From positions 56,613,233-56,677,232 of the forward strand of contig CM057466.1 in NCBI GenBank assembly GCA_030035585.1: DNA of 64,000 bases, written 5' to 3'. Below, one piece after another: positions 44,206 to 55,348 of this stretch. The DNA is from Dugong dugon (taxonomy: Eukaryota > Chordata > Mammalia > Sirenia > Dugongidae). Each line of letters begins with the position of its first letter. Position 1 is the stretch's first letter. The translations under genes were made by a program, and so were the position numbers. Below the pieces are notes generated by a model, which saw only the letters and a program-made list of their open reading frames with translations, made no database searches and had not been told where the DNA came from.

Positions 44206-44617
44206 ATGGAGTCGTAGACGGAAGGGATGGTATTACTGATGCTTAAACCAACCTGTGTTCTCTGTGAGAGGAAGAGGCGGGGTAGAACCCATCCTCACTT
44301 CTTTATCCAGGTGTTAGTGTAAAACAAGTTGCTCTTAGTCTCCCAGAAGGTTATGTTTTATTCAGTAGATGTAAGAAAAGAACATAGGTGAAGAGGGGTG
44401 GGGATCTAGAGGGTTGTAGGGCTGGGCCGGTGGGGGCTGGACTGACAAAGCTGGGGCAAGGCTGCAGAGAAGTCACTGATAGTGCAGATATCCAAAAAAT
44501 GTTTACTACCTTTTAAAATCAACCAATCAAAATTGCTTGAGGCTTTGACTATTTAGAGCAAAGTTTTCAGTATTTATTTTAATCCCAAATGTTTAAGAAG
44601 TCTACCTGTGGAAGAGG
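44206..44617. other. Unassigned stretch
   Basis: No gene or repeat recognised. Confidence 0.45.
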
Positions 44618-44818
44618 GATCATTGGGTGGTGCACACTGTTAACATACTCAGCTGCTAACCAAAAGGTGGGAGGCCCAAGTCCACCCAGAGGTGCCTCAG
44701 AAGAAAGGCCTGGCAATCTACTGCCAAAAAAATCATCCACTGAAACCCACAGTTCTACTCTGACACACATGGGGTTACCTTGAGTCTGAGTCGACTCCAT
44801 GGCAACTGGTTTCTGGTT
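44618..44818 (+). mobile_element. AfroSINE, long form
   Basis: GCAGCTGCTAACC-like text (CAGCTGCTAACCAAAAGG), CACCCAGAGGTGCCTC, GGCAATCTACTGCC and GAGTCTGAGTCGACTCCATG in order. Confidence 0.93.
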
Positions 44819-45059
44819 TCACTTATGGAAGAAGCCACGGAAATAAACAGAAACTGAGCTCTGAATACATATTCTTAAATTGTACAAAATTTGATAGCAC
44901 GACAACTCTCCCTCCCCTGCCACCACAACAGTTTCCTTGGTGATTGTTTTAGAAAAAAGTTAGGATAGAACAAATTCTAACGTCATGTTTGGATTCCAAA
45001 TGAGATATAAACAGGTTCTCTTCCTTGCTCAGATACTAAGTTATTAAAATGAAGGTTAT

Positions 45060-45128
45060 TTGTTAATTTTTTGAGTGATAACTTTATGCTAGGATCTGTG
45101 TTAAGCATTTTATGGGCATTATTACATT
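45060..45128 (-). repeat. MIR fragment
   Basis: TTTATGCTAGGATCTGTGTT and GGGCATTATTACATTTAGG give the reverse MIR end, cut by the LTR at about 45130. Confidence 0.65.
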
Positions 45129-45129
45129 T

Positions 45130-45492
45130 AGGCTTTCACAAACAGAAATTTATTTTTTCATAGTTTAAGAGGCTAGAAGTCCAAATTCACGGTGCTGGCT
45201 CTAGGGGAAGGCTTTCTCTCTGGTGGCTCTGGAGACAGGGCCTTGTCTCTTCTGAGCTTCTGATCCTGGACAACCTCCATGTGTCTTGGCATCTATATAC
45301 CCCATCTCTGCTCTGCTCACTTGTGTAATCTCTTTCATCTCTCAAAAGAGATTGACTCAAGACACCCCCTACACTAATTCTGCCTCATTAACACAACAAA
45401 GACAACCCACTCCCAAATGGGATTATAACTACAGGCATAGAGGCTAGGATATACAACACATATTTTGGGGGGACACAATTCAATCCATAATA
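45130..45492 (-). mobile_element. MaLR/ERVL-like LTR, truncated
   Basis: AGAAGTCCAAATTCACGGTG, GGGGAAGGCTTTCTCTCTGG, CTGCCTCATTAACACAAC and GACACAATTCAATCCATA match the LTR family at 2078 and 50000. About 20 bp of the TGTNTTAG end are missing. Confidence 0.8.
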
Positions 45493-45529
45493 GCTAGGAA
45501 GCCTTATTTTTATGGCTGTCTTCGTTTTC

Positions 45530-45695
45530 CTGGTGCAACCCTGGTGGCGTAGTGGTTCAGAGTTCGGCTGCTAACCAAAAGGTCAGCAGTTCGAATCCAC
45601 CAGGCACTCCTTAGAAACTCTATGGGGCAGTTCTACTCTGTCCTATAGGGTCGCTATAGGGTTGCCATGAGTCGGAATCCACTCGACAGCAGTGG
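45530..45695 (+). mobile_element. AfroSINE, short form
   Basis: AACCCTGGTGGCGTAGTGG (A-box region), CAGTTCGAATCC (B-box) and GAGTCGGAATCCACTCGACA. GGGTCGCTATA/GGGTTGCCATG is duplicated by about 11 bp before the tail. Confidence 0.95.
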
Positions 45696-46439
45696 AATTC
45701 TGGATTTTGGGACTAGTAGGAAGATCGGTTCTGTATCAGGGGCCTGCAGAGAAGGCCAACACTCACCTCCTGACCTTTAACCTCTCCCCTCTGTGGCTTA
45801 GTGGTGATCCGCAGAGGCTCGGCTTCCCTTTGGTGACAGCAGGGGTACTGTCTCCCCTTTGCCCCTCCCACTGCTGCCCCACCCAGTCTGGAGCCTGCAA
45901 TCCATGAACTAGAACTGGTGAGGGCACTTCTCGCCAGCCTCAGGGGGATGCTCTCAGGACTGATGAAAATCCCTTTGAGATGAAAGGTGTAAACTTATAT
46001 ATAAATTCTAGCTCATAAATAATGGCACTGGGGGAGATGCCAAAATATAACGTTGCAATGTCAATAAAAGCTTGTTGTCACTCATTCAGAAACTTGACAA
46101 TGCCTCCTTTCGGGTTCAGACTTCCCAAGATTTGGTTTCAAGCCAACTGCAACTTTCCATCAGAAGCTCACATTCATTTGTTCAGTCCTGTTTGCAGTAA
46201 AGCTGAAAAGAAAAGACTCTTTCCGCCTTGTCCTACCTTTCACCAGTTTCATAAAGGTCCATTGATCATGCTTGCCATGGAGTTATGCCTGTCTTTAGGG
46301 AGATATTTTAATAATATTTAGGGAGCAAACATCCTGAACGCTATCTGAGCCACTTTCTAGTGGCCCTGCTTAACTGACTCCACATGAAGCTTTGTGAGAT
46401 CTTTTTTTTTCTTTTTAAGTCTCACATTTCTTTCGAAGC
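45696..46439. other. Unassigned stretch
   Basis: No gene or repeat recognised. A 99-codon open frame (46022-46321) has no known domain. Confidence 0.45.
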
Positions 46440-46682
46440 TTTTTTTTTTTTAATTGTGGTGAAAATATACACAAAAAACATATACAAATGCAACAGTTTC
46501 TACATGTATAATTCAGTGACATTGATTACATTCTTCAAGTTGTGCAACCATTCTCGCTATCTTTTTGCAAGTTATTCCACCACCATTAACATAAATTCAG
46601 TGCCCCTTAAGCAACAACTTCCTCTTTCTCCCGCCCATCCCTAGATAACCACCAATAATTTTTGGTTTCTGTATATTTGCTT

Positions 46683-46849
46683 GGAAACCCTGATGGTGTA
46701 GTGGCTAAGAGCTATGGCTGCTAACCAAATGGCTGGCAGTTTGAATCCACCAGGCACTCCTTGGAAACCCTGTGGGGCAGTTCTACTCCATCCTATAGGG
46801 TCACTGTGAGTCAGAATCTACTCAATGGCAACACGTTTGGTTTCAGGTG
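46683..46849 (+). mobile_element. AfroSINE, first of two in one target site
   Basis: GGAAACCCTGATGGTGTAG head, TTTGAATCCACCAGGCACTC and GAGTCAGAATCTACTCAATG. TATATTTGCTT (46672-46682) and CATATTTGCTT (46850-46860) flank it. Confidence 0.95.
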
Positions 46850-46860
46850 CATATTTGCTT

Positions 46861-46990
46861 GAAGCCCTGGTGGTGCAATGGTTAAAAGCTATGGCTGCTA
46901 ACCAAAAGGTTGGCAGTTCCAATCCACCAGCCACTGCTTGGAAACCCAATGGGTTGCTATGAGTCGGAATCGACTGGACGGCAAAGGGTA
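46861..46990 (+). mobile_element. AfroSINE, second of two in one target site, internally shortened
   Basis: GAAGCCCTGGTGGTGCAATG head and ATGAGTCGGAATCGACTGG tail. About 25 bp of the GGGGCAGTTCTACTC body are missing. Flanked by CATATTTGCTT (46850-46860) and TGTATTTGCTT (46991-47001). Confidence 0.95.
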
Positions 46991-47313
46991 TGTATTTGCT
47001 TCTTTCATATAAGTGAGATCATACAGAATATGCGACTAATTTTGCTCAGCATCATGTTCTCAAGTCTCAGCCATGCTGTGGCATGTATCAGGACTTCATT
47101 TCTCTTTATGGCTGAGTAATATTCCATTGCATGTATAGATTATATTTTGTTTACCCATTCCTCTGTTGATGGACATTTTGGTTGTGCCCCCCATTTAGCT
47201 ATTGTAAATGGTGCTGCAGTGGACATTGGCATACATGTGTCTGTTTGCCTTTGTGAGATCTTAACTCATTGGGGTTCTGGTCTCCTGGGAAAAGGCCCCT
47301 ACAGGTTTTAAAG

Positions 47314-47517
47314 GGAGTCCCTGGATGGTGCAGATGGTTAACGTGCTTGGCTGCTAACAAAAATGTTGGCTGTCTGAGTTCACCCAGAGGTGCCTTCGAA
47401 GAAAGACCTGGTGGTCTGCTTTAGAAAAATCAGCCGTTGAAAACCCTATGAAGCATGGTTCTATCCTGACACACATGGGGTCACCATGAGTCACCATCAC
47501 TCGACGGCATCTAGTGA
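47314..47517 (+). mobile_element. AfroSINE, long form, 9-bp TSD
   Basis: GGAGTCCCTGGATGGTGCAG head, GAAAGACCTGGTGGTCTGC insert and TCACTCGACGGCATCTAG tail. GTTTTAAAG lies at 47305-47313 and 47518-47526. Confidence 0.94.
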
Positions 47518-47526
47518 GTTTTAAAG

Positions 47527-48235
47527 CAGGAGGGCGGAGCTGACCTTACTATTATTCTGGCTTGGGAGGTACTAACCTGTGGCAGTTGATGCTTCTCTCT
47601 AGTTTTGTCCTTTCAAAGCAGAGTCCGTCCAAAATACAAAATAGAGTCATTTTTTTCCCTACCAGTGAATAAAAATATAATAATACCCAAAGTCAGGAAT
47701 TAGTAAAGCCACTTTGTACTACATAGCCCCTGGCAAGGGAGCTGCCCAGGCCACTGGGCTCTGCAGGGGTTCTTATCAGAGGCTGCTTGGACTGTTCATC
47801 CTCTGTTCTGGCCACTGCTCACTTCCTGAATTACTCCAGTCTCTGCCTTGAGAAGGCTGTGTCAGAGGTCAGCTGCAATCCAGAGTGAAGTTTTGAGAAC
47901 CACTTTTCTAAGCTTAGAGGCCTGCAGTGAAGGAGGGTGGAAGAAGACGTAAGTTATGTCCATAGATGACACAGGCCCTTGGTTTCTTTAGCTGTAATTC
48001 TGTGCATAGAATTGATCTGGTGTTGAGTGGCACAGAAAGGCAGCGTCTATTTTTTGGTATTAAAAATTGCCTTTATCAGTGTAAGAGCCAAACGTGATTC
48101 TGGAATAATCCCATAGAGTGGCAACAATTTAGAACAGCATTAAGAATGTAAGCTTGATAATATGATTAATTTTTACATTTAATATTCTAAGTATACAACA
48201 ATAAAATTATACCACTGTAGCTAAAAGGTTATAGT
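47527..48235. other. Unassigned stretch
   Basis: No gene or repeat recognised. AT-rich towards 48200. Confidence 0.45.
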
Positions 48236-48239
48236 TTAC

Positions 48240-48370
48240 AAGATAGAAGTTACAAGCATGTAATAGAATACTGAATGCTTACTATACTGCTGGTACTCGA
48301 AGGGCTTACTTGCTATGTATAATTTTATTTAATCCACAAAACAACTCTATGAGATAGGTGATAAAATCTA
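48240..48370 (-). repeat. MIR SINE fossil
   Basis: ATAATTTTATTTAATCCACA and CTCTATGAGATAGGTG give the reverse MIR end. Confidence 0.75.
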
Positions 48371-48411
48371 CCTATTTTACATGCCGTGAGCATATTATAG
48401 GCCGATAAATG

Positions 48412-48593
48412 TTGCTGTTGTTAGGTGCCATCCGTCGGTTCCGACTCATAGTGACCCTATGTACAACAGAACAAAACACCGCCTGGTGCTGCGCCATCCT
48501 CACAATTGTTATACTTGAGCCAATTGTTGCAGCCACTGTGTCAATCCATTTTGCTGAGAGTCTTCCTCTTTTTCACTGACCCTCTACCCAGTA
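48412..48593 (-). mobile_element. RTE 3' end, 5'-truncated
   Basis: GTTGCTGTTGTTAGGTGCC, ACCGCCTGGTGCTGCGCC, GTTGCAGCCACTGTGTC and GTCTTCCTCTTTTTCACTG give the reverse RTE 3' terminus. It inserted near two MIR fragments. Confidence 0.92.
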
Positions 48594-48639
48594 AATAGAA
48601 GTACGATAATAGTAATTATTATTATTATAGTAACTTACT

Positions 48640-48840
48640 TTTTTACTGTTTCTCACATTCAGAGAACTAAGCACCTGTACACATATTATCTCATTTAATC
48701 CTCCTAATTCTAGGAGGTTGACAGTATTATCTTTGTGTTCTAGATGAGGAATCTAAGATAGAGACAAGTTAAATCACATACCTAAGGTCACCAAGGTATT
48801 TATTAGAAGGCTAGTGCTGGTATTTGAAACACAGCAATAC
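48640..48840 (-). repeat. MIR SINE fossil
   Basis: CATATTATCTCATTTAATCC, CTAGATGAGGAATCTAAG and CATACCTAAGGTCACC give the reverse MIR core. Confidence 0.82.
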
Positions 48841-48877
48841 ACAGGATAAAGCCAAAAATCGTCCTGCAGTTAAACAA

Positions 48878-49022
48878 CCCAGTGCCATCGATTCCAACTC
48901 ATAGCAACCCTACTGGATAGAGTAGAACTGCCCCCATAGGGTTTTCAAGGAACAGCTGGTGGATTTGAACTGCCAACTTTTGGTTAGCAGCCAAATGCTT
49001 AACCAGTGCACCACCAGGGCTC
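48878..49022 (-). mobile_element. AfroSINE, short form, 12-bp TSD
   Basis: CATCGATTCCAACTCATAGC to TGCACCACCAGGGCTC in reverse. CAGT(T/A)AAACAAC flanks it at 48866-48877 and 49023-49034. Confidence 0.95.
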
Positions 49023-49034
49023 CAGTAAAACAAC

Positions 49035-49821
49035 AGAAAGTCTAATTATTCTTTAAAATAAACAGAAATAGATTATTTTGTTTCACTTTCCATTGTAGCA
49101 ATAAACACAGCAGAAAAAAAGCACTATGTAATTGAAAATCTTACGTCCGAGGGTGCTACTGCCTATCATAAAAGGACCTGTTGTAAAGTAAATCATTTTT
49201 TCCCATAGGAGCTATGTTGTAAGGGAAGAGCTTGGACTTGGCCAAGAATTTCACATCCAGTAAGCGAACCGACGACCAACAAGATGGTTGAAAAAGTAGA
49301 TGAAACAGTACAATTATACTTCAAAGTCAAAGGATTTTGGAGCTCAAAGGGACCTCGGAGACTATATAGTACAGTAGCTGGAAAACTACTTTAAAGCAGA
49401 GAAACCCCTTCTTCAGCAAATCTCATTAGCCCATCATATAAAGCAGATAGGAAAGGAGCCACAGCATTTGTACAAGAGGGGGTCTACATACACATGTGTG
49501 CTTGGTATACATAGAGTCTCTCTCAGGGAAACCAAGAAATGGTGACGAATGGTGGCTTTGGGGAAGAACTGGGAGATTGTGGGTCAGGAGTGGGGGATCC
49601 CTACATGACACTCTATTCCTTTAATATTGTTGGAATTTTAAACAACAAACAAACATAAATATATCAGATAAAGCTGGTTTGCTTGGTGAACTCTCTTACT
49701 TCCTTTCCCACCTACTAACTCCCCATCGTGTGCTCCAGCCCGGGAGCTGCCAGACAGGCTCTGGACACGTCTCATCCTCTTTCCTGCTGCTCACCCTCTG
49801 TGGGCACTGCAGCTAATCACA
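49035..49821. other. Unassigned stretch
   Basis: No gene or repeat recognised. Confidence 0.45.
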
Positions 49822-49908
49822 AATCTCAGATTTCGCATCCGAAAAATGAAGAGACAAAAATAGTAAAAACCTTACATGGGTGTTGGGGAGATCAAATGAG
49901 AATCTGTC
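49822..49908 (+). repeat. MIR fragment
   Basis: TCTCAGATTTCGCATCCG, AATGAAGAGACAAAAATAGT and GATCAAATGAGA follow the MIR middle. Confidence 0.65.
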
Positions 49909-50745
49909 TATAGCAGTAGAAATGTAATGTGAGCCACAAATATAAATATAATGTAATTAAAAAATTTTCTAGTAGCTACATTAAAAAAGATAAACAGGTT
50001 GTCTTAGTCATCTGGTGCTGCTCTAACAGAAATACCACAAGTGGATGGCTTTTAACAAGAGAAATTTATTCTCTCATAGTCCAGTAGGCTACAAGTCCAA
50101 ATTCAGGGCATCAGCTCCAGGAGAAGGCTTTTCTCTGCCCGTCAGCTCTGGAGGAAAGTCCTTGTGATGCATCATTCTTCCCTTGGTCTGGAGCTTCTCT
50201 GCGCAGGAACCTCAGGTCCAAAGGACGTGCTCTGCTCCGGGCACTGCTTTCTTGGTGGTGTGAGGTTCCCATGTGTCTCTGCTCGCTTCTCTCTTTTATA
50301 TCTCAAAAGAGATTGGATTAAGACACTATCTAATCTTGCAAACCTCATCACAGTGACAGAATTTACAACACATAAGGAGATCACATATAACCTCATCAGA
50401 GCGATAGAGTTTACAACACATAAGGAAATCACATCAGATTACACAATCATACAATACTGGGAATCATGACTCAGCCAAGTTGACAGATATTTTTGGGGGA
50501 CACAATTCAATCCATGACACAGGTGAAATTAATTTTAATAATATATTTTATGCAACCCAGTGTGACAAAAATATTATGTCAACATGTAATCAATATAAAA
50601 ATTACTACTGAAATATTTTACTTTTTTTTTCATACTAAGTCTTTGAAATCCACTGTGTATTTTGTACTGACTCTCAATTCAGACCAACCTCATTTCAAGT
50701 GCTCAATAACCTGTGTAGCTGGTAGGCTACAGCACGGGTCTCTAA
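49909..50745 (+). repeat. hAT-Charlie-type DNA transposon fossil, split by an LTR
   Basis: Left, 49909-49999: AGCAGTAGAAATGTAATGTG, TTTCTAGTAGCTACATT. Right, 50520-50745: AGGTGAAATTAATTTTAATA, CACTGTGTATTTTGTACTGA. Same family as 33927-35085. Confidence 0.78.
50000..50519 (-). mobile_element. MaLR/ERVL-like solo LTR, 5-bp TSD
   Basis: The plus strand runs TGTCTTAGTC to CCATGACA. CAGGT flanks it exactly at 49995-49999 and 50520-50524. It holds AGTCCAAATTCAGGGCATCA, GGGAATCATGACTC and an internal duplicated ACAACACATAAGGA(A/G)ATCACAT block near 50366-50430. No internal proviral sequence. Confidence 0.92.
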
Positions 50746-50785
50746 CATGCCGGGCATACTGCCTGGATTTTAACAACACTACCAA

Positions 50786-50968
50786 AAAAAAGGCCCATTG
50801 CTGTAGAGTCGATTCCAACTCACAGTGACCCTATAGGACAGAGTAGAACTGCCCCAGAGAGTGTCCAAGGCCGTGGTCTTTACAGCAGCAGACTGCCACG
50901 TCTTTCCCCTTTTGAAGCGGCTGGTGGGTTCAAATTGCACTTCATCACTGCACCACCAGGGCTCCTTG
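50786..50968 (-). mobile_element. AfroSINE, long form
   Basis: TAGAGTCGATTCCAACTCAC, CAGCAGACTGCCACGTC and CACCACCAGGGCTCC in reverse. Confidence 0.94.
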
Positions 50969-50989
50969 CCTGGATTTTAGAAGGCATTA

Positions 50990-51405
50990 AATGAATGTGC
51001 CACCACCAATCTGCCAGTTTGTTGTACTGAGAGATGGCTTATGTGTTGCTATGATGCTGGAAGCTAAGCTATGTCACCAGTATTTCAAAAACCAGCAGGG
51101 TCAGGTGGACAGGTTTCAGTGGCACTTTCAGACTAAAACAGACTAGGAAGAAAGGCCTGGCAATCTACTTCTGAAAATTAGCCAACAAAAACCCTACTGA
51201 TTACAACAGAATATTGTCTGATATAGTGTTAGAAGATGAGCCCCCTAGATTGGAAGGCCTCAAAACACATAGTGGCCTCAACAACCGACTTGAGGATACC
51301 AAGGGTCGTGAAGAGGGAGTAGGACTGGACAGTGTTTTATTCTATTGCACGTGTGGCCGCCAGGAGTTGGAGCCAACTTGATAGCAACCAACAATAACAA
51401 CAAAT
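50990..51405 (+). mobile_element. RTE-derived non-autonomous element (5' UTR joined to 3' tail)
   Basis: The start is RTE 5' UTR and ORF leader (TGTTGCTATGATGCTGGAAG, CAGACTAGGAAGAAAGGCC, AGAATATTGTCTGATATAGT). It then jumps near 51255 to the RTE 3' end (GGACAGTGTTTTATTC, CAACCAACAATAACAAC). Endonuclease and RT are entirely absent. Confidence 0.85.
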
Positions 51406-51469
51406 AAATTGAAGCGATAATTATTCATTTTGTACTTTGCATGTACTGTTACTACTCCCCCTGCTCTAC

Positions 51470-51715
51470 TGAACTCTTGTTCAGACCTCGAGACTCAGTC
51501 AACTGGCCACATCCCCTGAAAGGCTTTCCTGGCATGTCCTGTCCGTGTCCCTTCGCCATGCTTTTCTCCCCAGTGTCCATCTCTATTGTAGATATTGTAT
51601 TTGACTATCTTCTTTGACTGTAAGCTCCTGAAAAACACTTCCTGTTCTTTATCATCCTGCGACATTAACCTGGCACATGGGAGAAACTAAATTAAATGCT
51701 ATCTGAATGAAAAAA
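51470..51715 (+). repeat. L2 LINE 3' end
   Basis: GAAAGGCTTTCCTGGCATG, GACTGTAAGCTCCTGAAAAA and TGGCACATGGGAGAAACTAA give the L2 terminus. Confidence 0.78.
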
Positions 51716-53589
51716 GGGATTGGGGAAGAGTACAAGATCTCCTTTTCTGTGATGGTGGGCTGGTTAGTGCCACTTGTTCGTGTGTCTCTCTCTCCTTTTG
51801 TTATTTTTTTAAATACCCATTAGTAGATCAGCTCCCTCTTCCTTTTCAAACTTCTCCTCAAGGTCATTTTCCAGGCTGGGCCTTGGTGCGGAAAAGTAAT
51901 GATAAGAAAAGCAAATGTCTTAGCTAAACAGTGGGCACGGAGAGGAACCGTGAAATGCAAGCAGGATCACCTCAACACACATAGGACCCCCCCTCAGTGG
52001 ACTCAGTTACTTGTATACTGTCAACCTTGGTGACATGGAAGGGAAACTGGTGAAACTCAGTTCCTTTCAGGGATTTGAACCCATGCATAAGAAGGTTTGT
52101 GAAATGGTTCAGAAGGCTAGGGTGCCTGGAGGGAGGGAAGATATTTTCCTACCAGTGTTCCCTCTGCACAAAAGGCGGGGCGGGACCAAAAGGCCGCTCA
52201 GAGCTCACGGGAGCCTCCGGGACGATGGCTGCGTCCTTTGCTCATGTTCTCTTCGTTACTGCTCTTTAGCCCAATTCTCACACTGTTCCTTTTCCTCCCG
52301 GTTTCTGCCCCTGCCAGTGGAACAAGGGTGTGGGTGTCGGGGACACTGAGGCATTTTACCCAGAGCTCATTTTCATTCGCCTTTTGTCAAAGCTTGTGTG
52401 TCAAGTTTGACCTGCTGGAGGCCCCAGTGTATCCACGTCTCCTGTGACTTTAAGGAACCTGGAGTGCCTGTGTTTGATGTGTCTTCACTTTAACACAAAG
52501 CACACCCCGGCTGGTTAATGATCATGAACCGTCATGGCAGCCACTCTGGAAAGGTGACAGTGATGGACGGGGCTGCAGCGCAGAGGGAGGTGGGTCCCGC
52601 AGAGGCAGGAGGTTTATTTAAGCCAAGGCTGATAATAGCTCTGCCCATTTCAGAGGGGCCTTCTCAGTCACTGACCAGCAGGACTTTAATGCGATAAAGG
52701 AAGGGAGCGACTCCCCTGTCTGCATTGCCCTGCGAAGGGAGAGTTCTCACTCACCCCATCTTGTCTACCACGGAAAAGCATTCCTGGAAGACTCAGAGCT
52801 ACTTTACATCTTCTGCGAGGAGAGTGAGCAAGAAAAAGGAAAAAGAAAGGCCTATTTTTGGAGTCAACCTTGTCATCCTTCTTGGTTTAGCTTCATTTAT
52901 CTAGAAGTCCATGTCTGACTTCCTTAGCCGTTTGAAAACGACATCCTTAAAGAAACCGTCTGTGGATGGGCCTAAATAAGAATGAATTCTATCCCTGAGT
53001 AGACTTAATCCCCTTGAGGTTACCACTGAAATGGGAATGGGAGTACAGAATTCTACACGTCAGTTGGGCTTCTTTAAGTGATGGTATTTGAGAAAATAAA
53101 ATCTACTTAAAAAATAATTTAATAAAATTTGAAATCCCATCTTTATATCTGGATTTGTAGATCATCACTCCATCCAGTGCTAAACTTTGGAACGAAATCT
53201 GTGTCTTTAGCAAAACGTCAGGATATCACTACGGTGCGTAAACTACGCCCTGTAAGGACAAGTACAAATGGGAAAACAACGGCAAATTCCCCTGGTGAAA
53301 ATAGGGGAAGGAGCTCCTCTTCCACTGCTTTCTTTAGAACTCACTTTAGGTAACTTGTAATTGTAAAATCTTTGTCTTTCTATAAAGTATGTAAATATAA
53401 CTTTAGGTAGTTCTCCTCTAACCTGTTGGTTGAGTCCACTCTTAGCGACCCTACCTTCTCCTCTACCTTCTTGTTTTTCCTAGAAGGAGATTAGCATAAA
53501 CTCAGGTGGCTTCTCCCTATCTCTGGGCCAGAAGGATTAGAAAATTAACAATTATCTTTAAAATATGAATGTAATGATTTTAACCCTTT
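51716..53589. other. Long unassigned stretch
   Basis: No gene or repeat recognised. 52480-52760 looks unique and relatively CG-rich and could be conserved non-coding sequence. Open frames up to 112 codons near 52011-52349 show no domain. Confidence 0.45.
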
Positions 53590-53601
53590 ACCTATATAAT
53601 A

Positions 53602-53800
53602 AGGAGCCCTAGTGGTGCAGTGGTTAAGCACTCTGCTGCTAAATGAAAGGTTGGTGGTTCAAGCCCACCAGCCTCTCCGTGGGAGAAAGATGTAGCAGTC
53701 TGCTTCCATAAAGATTTACAGCCTTGGAAACCCTATGGGGTGGTTCTTCGCTGTCCTGTAGGGTTGCTATGAGTTGGAATCGACTCCATGGCAATGGGTT
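53602..53800 (+). mobile_element. AfroSINE, long form, TSD
   Basis: GGAGCCCTAGTGGTGCAGTG head, GTAGCAGTCTGCTTCCATAA insert and ATGAGTTGGAATCGACTCC tail. AC(C/-)(T/C)ATATAAT-type repeats flank it (53591-53601, 53801-53811). Confidence 0.95.
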
Positions 53801-53811
53801 ACCCATATAAT

Positions 53812-55334
53812 GGTTAAGATTTCTTTCTGTCTTTGCAGTCTATTTAGCGGATTGCCTGTGGTGCATTAAGTACAGGTTTAATGCTTATTCAATAATGAAA
53901 CTTTTCTTTCTGTTCCATTTTTTGTGGAGAGGTTTTCTAGGTTGGGAGTAGATTTCGTTACTAATAACTTCTCCCCAACAGCGTCTGGTACTGTTAAGTA
54001 CAGGCCACTTTCCAATAGGATGCACTTGGGGTAGAATCCCAAAGATGGCCCTTACTTCACATGTAGCTGTGCCTCTCCTGTTGCATTAAAGTAAGCTCTC
54101 AGGGAAATAGCCTGACCAGAGACTCCTCCTTTGGAGATGGCCAAATTTGGATCACCAGGAGACCTTTAATCTGCTAGGGCCGAAGCAGAGAGCCGTGCTA
54201 TCAAGGCGCGCTGATAATTGTGCAGTGTAAGGGCAAATGCTTGATGGAGACATTTAACTGGCTCCCTGCTTGACTAAATTCAGCAGCCCATGGCCCCTAT
54301 TTGGTGCTGGACAGCATAAACATCAGGTTTTGGTAAATAAACTCAGGTTATCATGCAACTGTCCAACATGCACTTAAGTTGTGACTGACAGCTCGCCTGG
54401 GAGGACTTAGAGTCTAGAGCTGAAGCTTTTGGGTGCGGAGGCTCCGAGGTTCCAAGATAAACAAATCTGTCGGTGAGAGTGACCAGAGGGTTAGGTCAGT
54501 CCAAGGGTCACTTCTAGGTCATCCTGCTGGGAGCTCAGTTCTGCTTTGTGTTTATCCTGCGGAGAAAAGCAGGAGGGGCCGGAGCAGAGGGTTGGGTCTC
54601 TGTTGGGAAAACATCCCTGGCCGGCTCATCAGTGCGTCAGGGAGGGAGTCTGCACCTATCCTGCTCTGCCCAAACCAGGAAGGGTATGGGTACAGGCTAG
54701 TGGTTTCTACAGGAGTGACTTTGGAAATATAGATGGTAGGTCATGTGGGCCAGTTACCTGGGCTGCAGAACCAAGGACCCAGAGTGAGGTAACGGTCACT
54801 GTTACAAAATTGTGGCAGTTGCTATTGGAAAAGACAGTGAGGGAATGGTGAGCTTTTCTTGTCCCCACCCCTGTTCCTGGAAATATTTTCTCAGTTTTAT
54901 CTTCTTTACCAATGAGGGACTCTTTTGGATAGTGATCCTGAACTTTCTTTTCTTCTCTGCTTGGGTGTTTAAGATAGGTAAAGAAGTAAAAAGGGGGTTA
55001 TTAAAGTATATGTTATGACCCTTAATAATACTTAGCAAAGTAAAGACCCTTCACCCCCATTTATCCCTTGGTTTAGCCATCTCCTAAGACCCTCTCATCT
55101 GAAGGACTGTCTGGGGCAAGAAGAAGAAGGTGACATCAAATGATTTTTGTTTCAAGATTACAGATGAAAAAGACTTTTTAATCCAGGATAAACTTGCTTG
55201 CTCTGGAAAATATCCCTGTTTAATAAATGGTCTAAAGGAGTTAGTGTCTTCAGATAAACTAGAAGCTGATAGTAGTCACAAAGCCCTTGGGGGTATTGGT
55301 AGACCACTTTTCAAGTAAACTCAATTTACCAAAT
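53812..55334. other. Long unassigned stretch
   Basis: No gene or repeat recognised. 54180-54420 has low CpG decay and a homeodomain-like TGATAATTGTGC, so it is a candidate conserved element. Open frames of 99-101 codons near 54433-54851 show no domain. Confidence 0.45.
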
Positions 55335-55348
55335 GTATGATATATTAA

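Larger units (their letters stand above)
46440..47265 (-). mobile_element. Old L1M 3' UTR and ORF2 end, carrying two AfroSINEs
   Basis: The plus strand reads AATTGTGGTGAAAATATACA, CAACCATTCTCGCTATC and GATAACCACCAATAA, then after the SINEs ATAAGTGAGATCATACAGAA, GAGTAATATTCCATTGCATG and CTCTGTTGATGGACATTTTG. This is a typical reverse L1M end. Confidence 0.9.
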
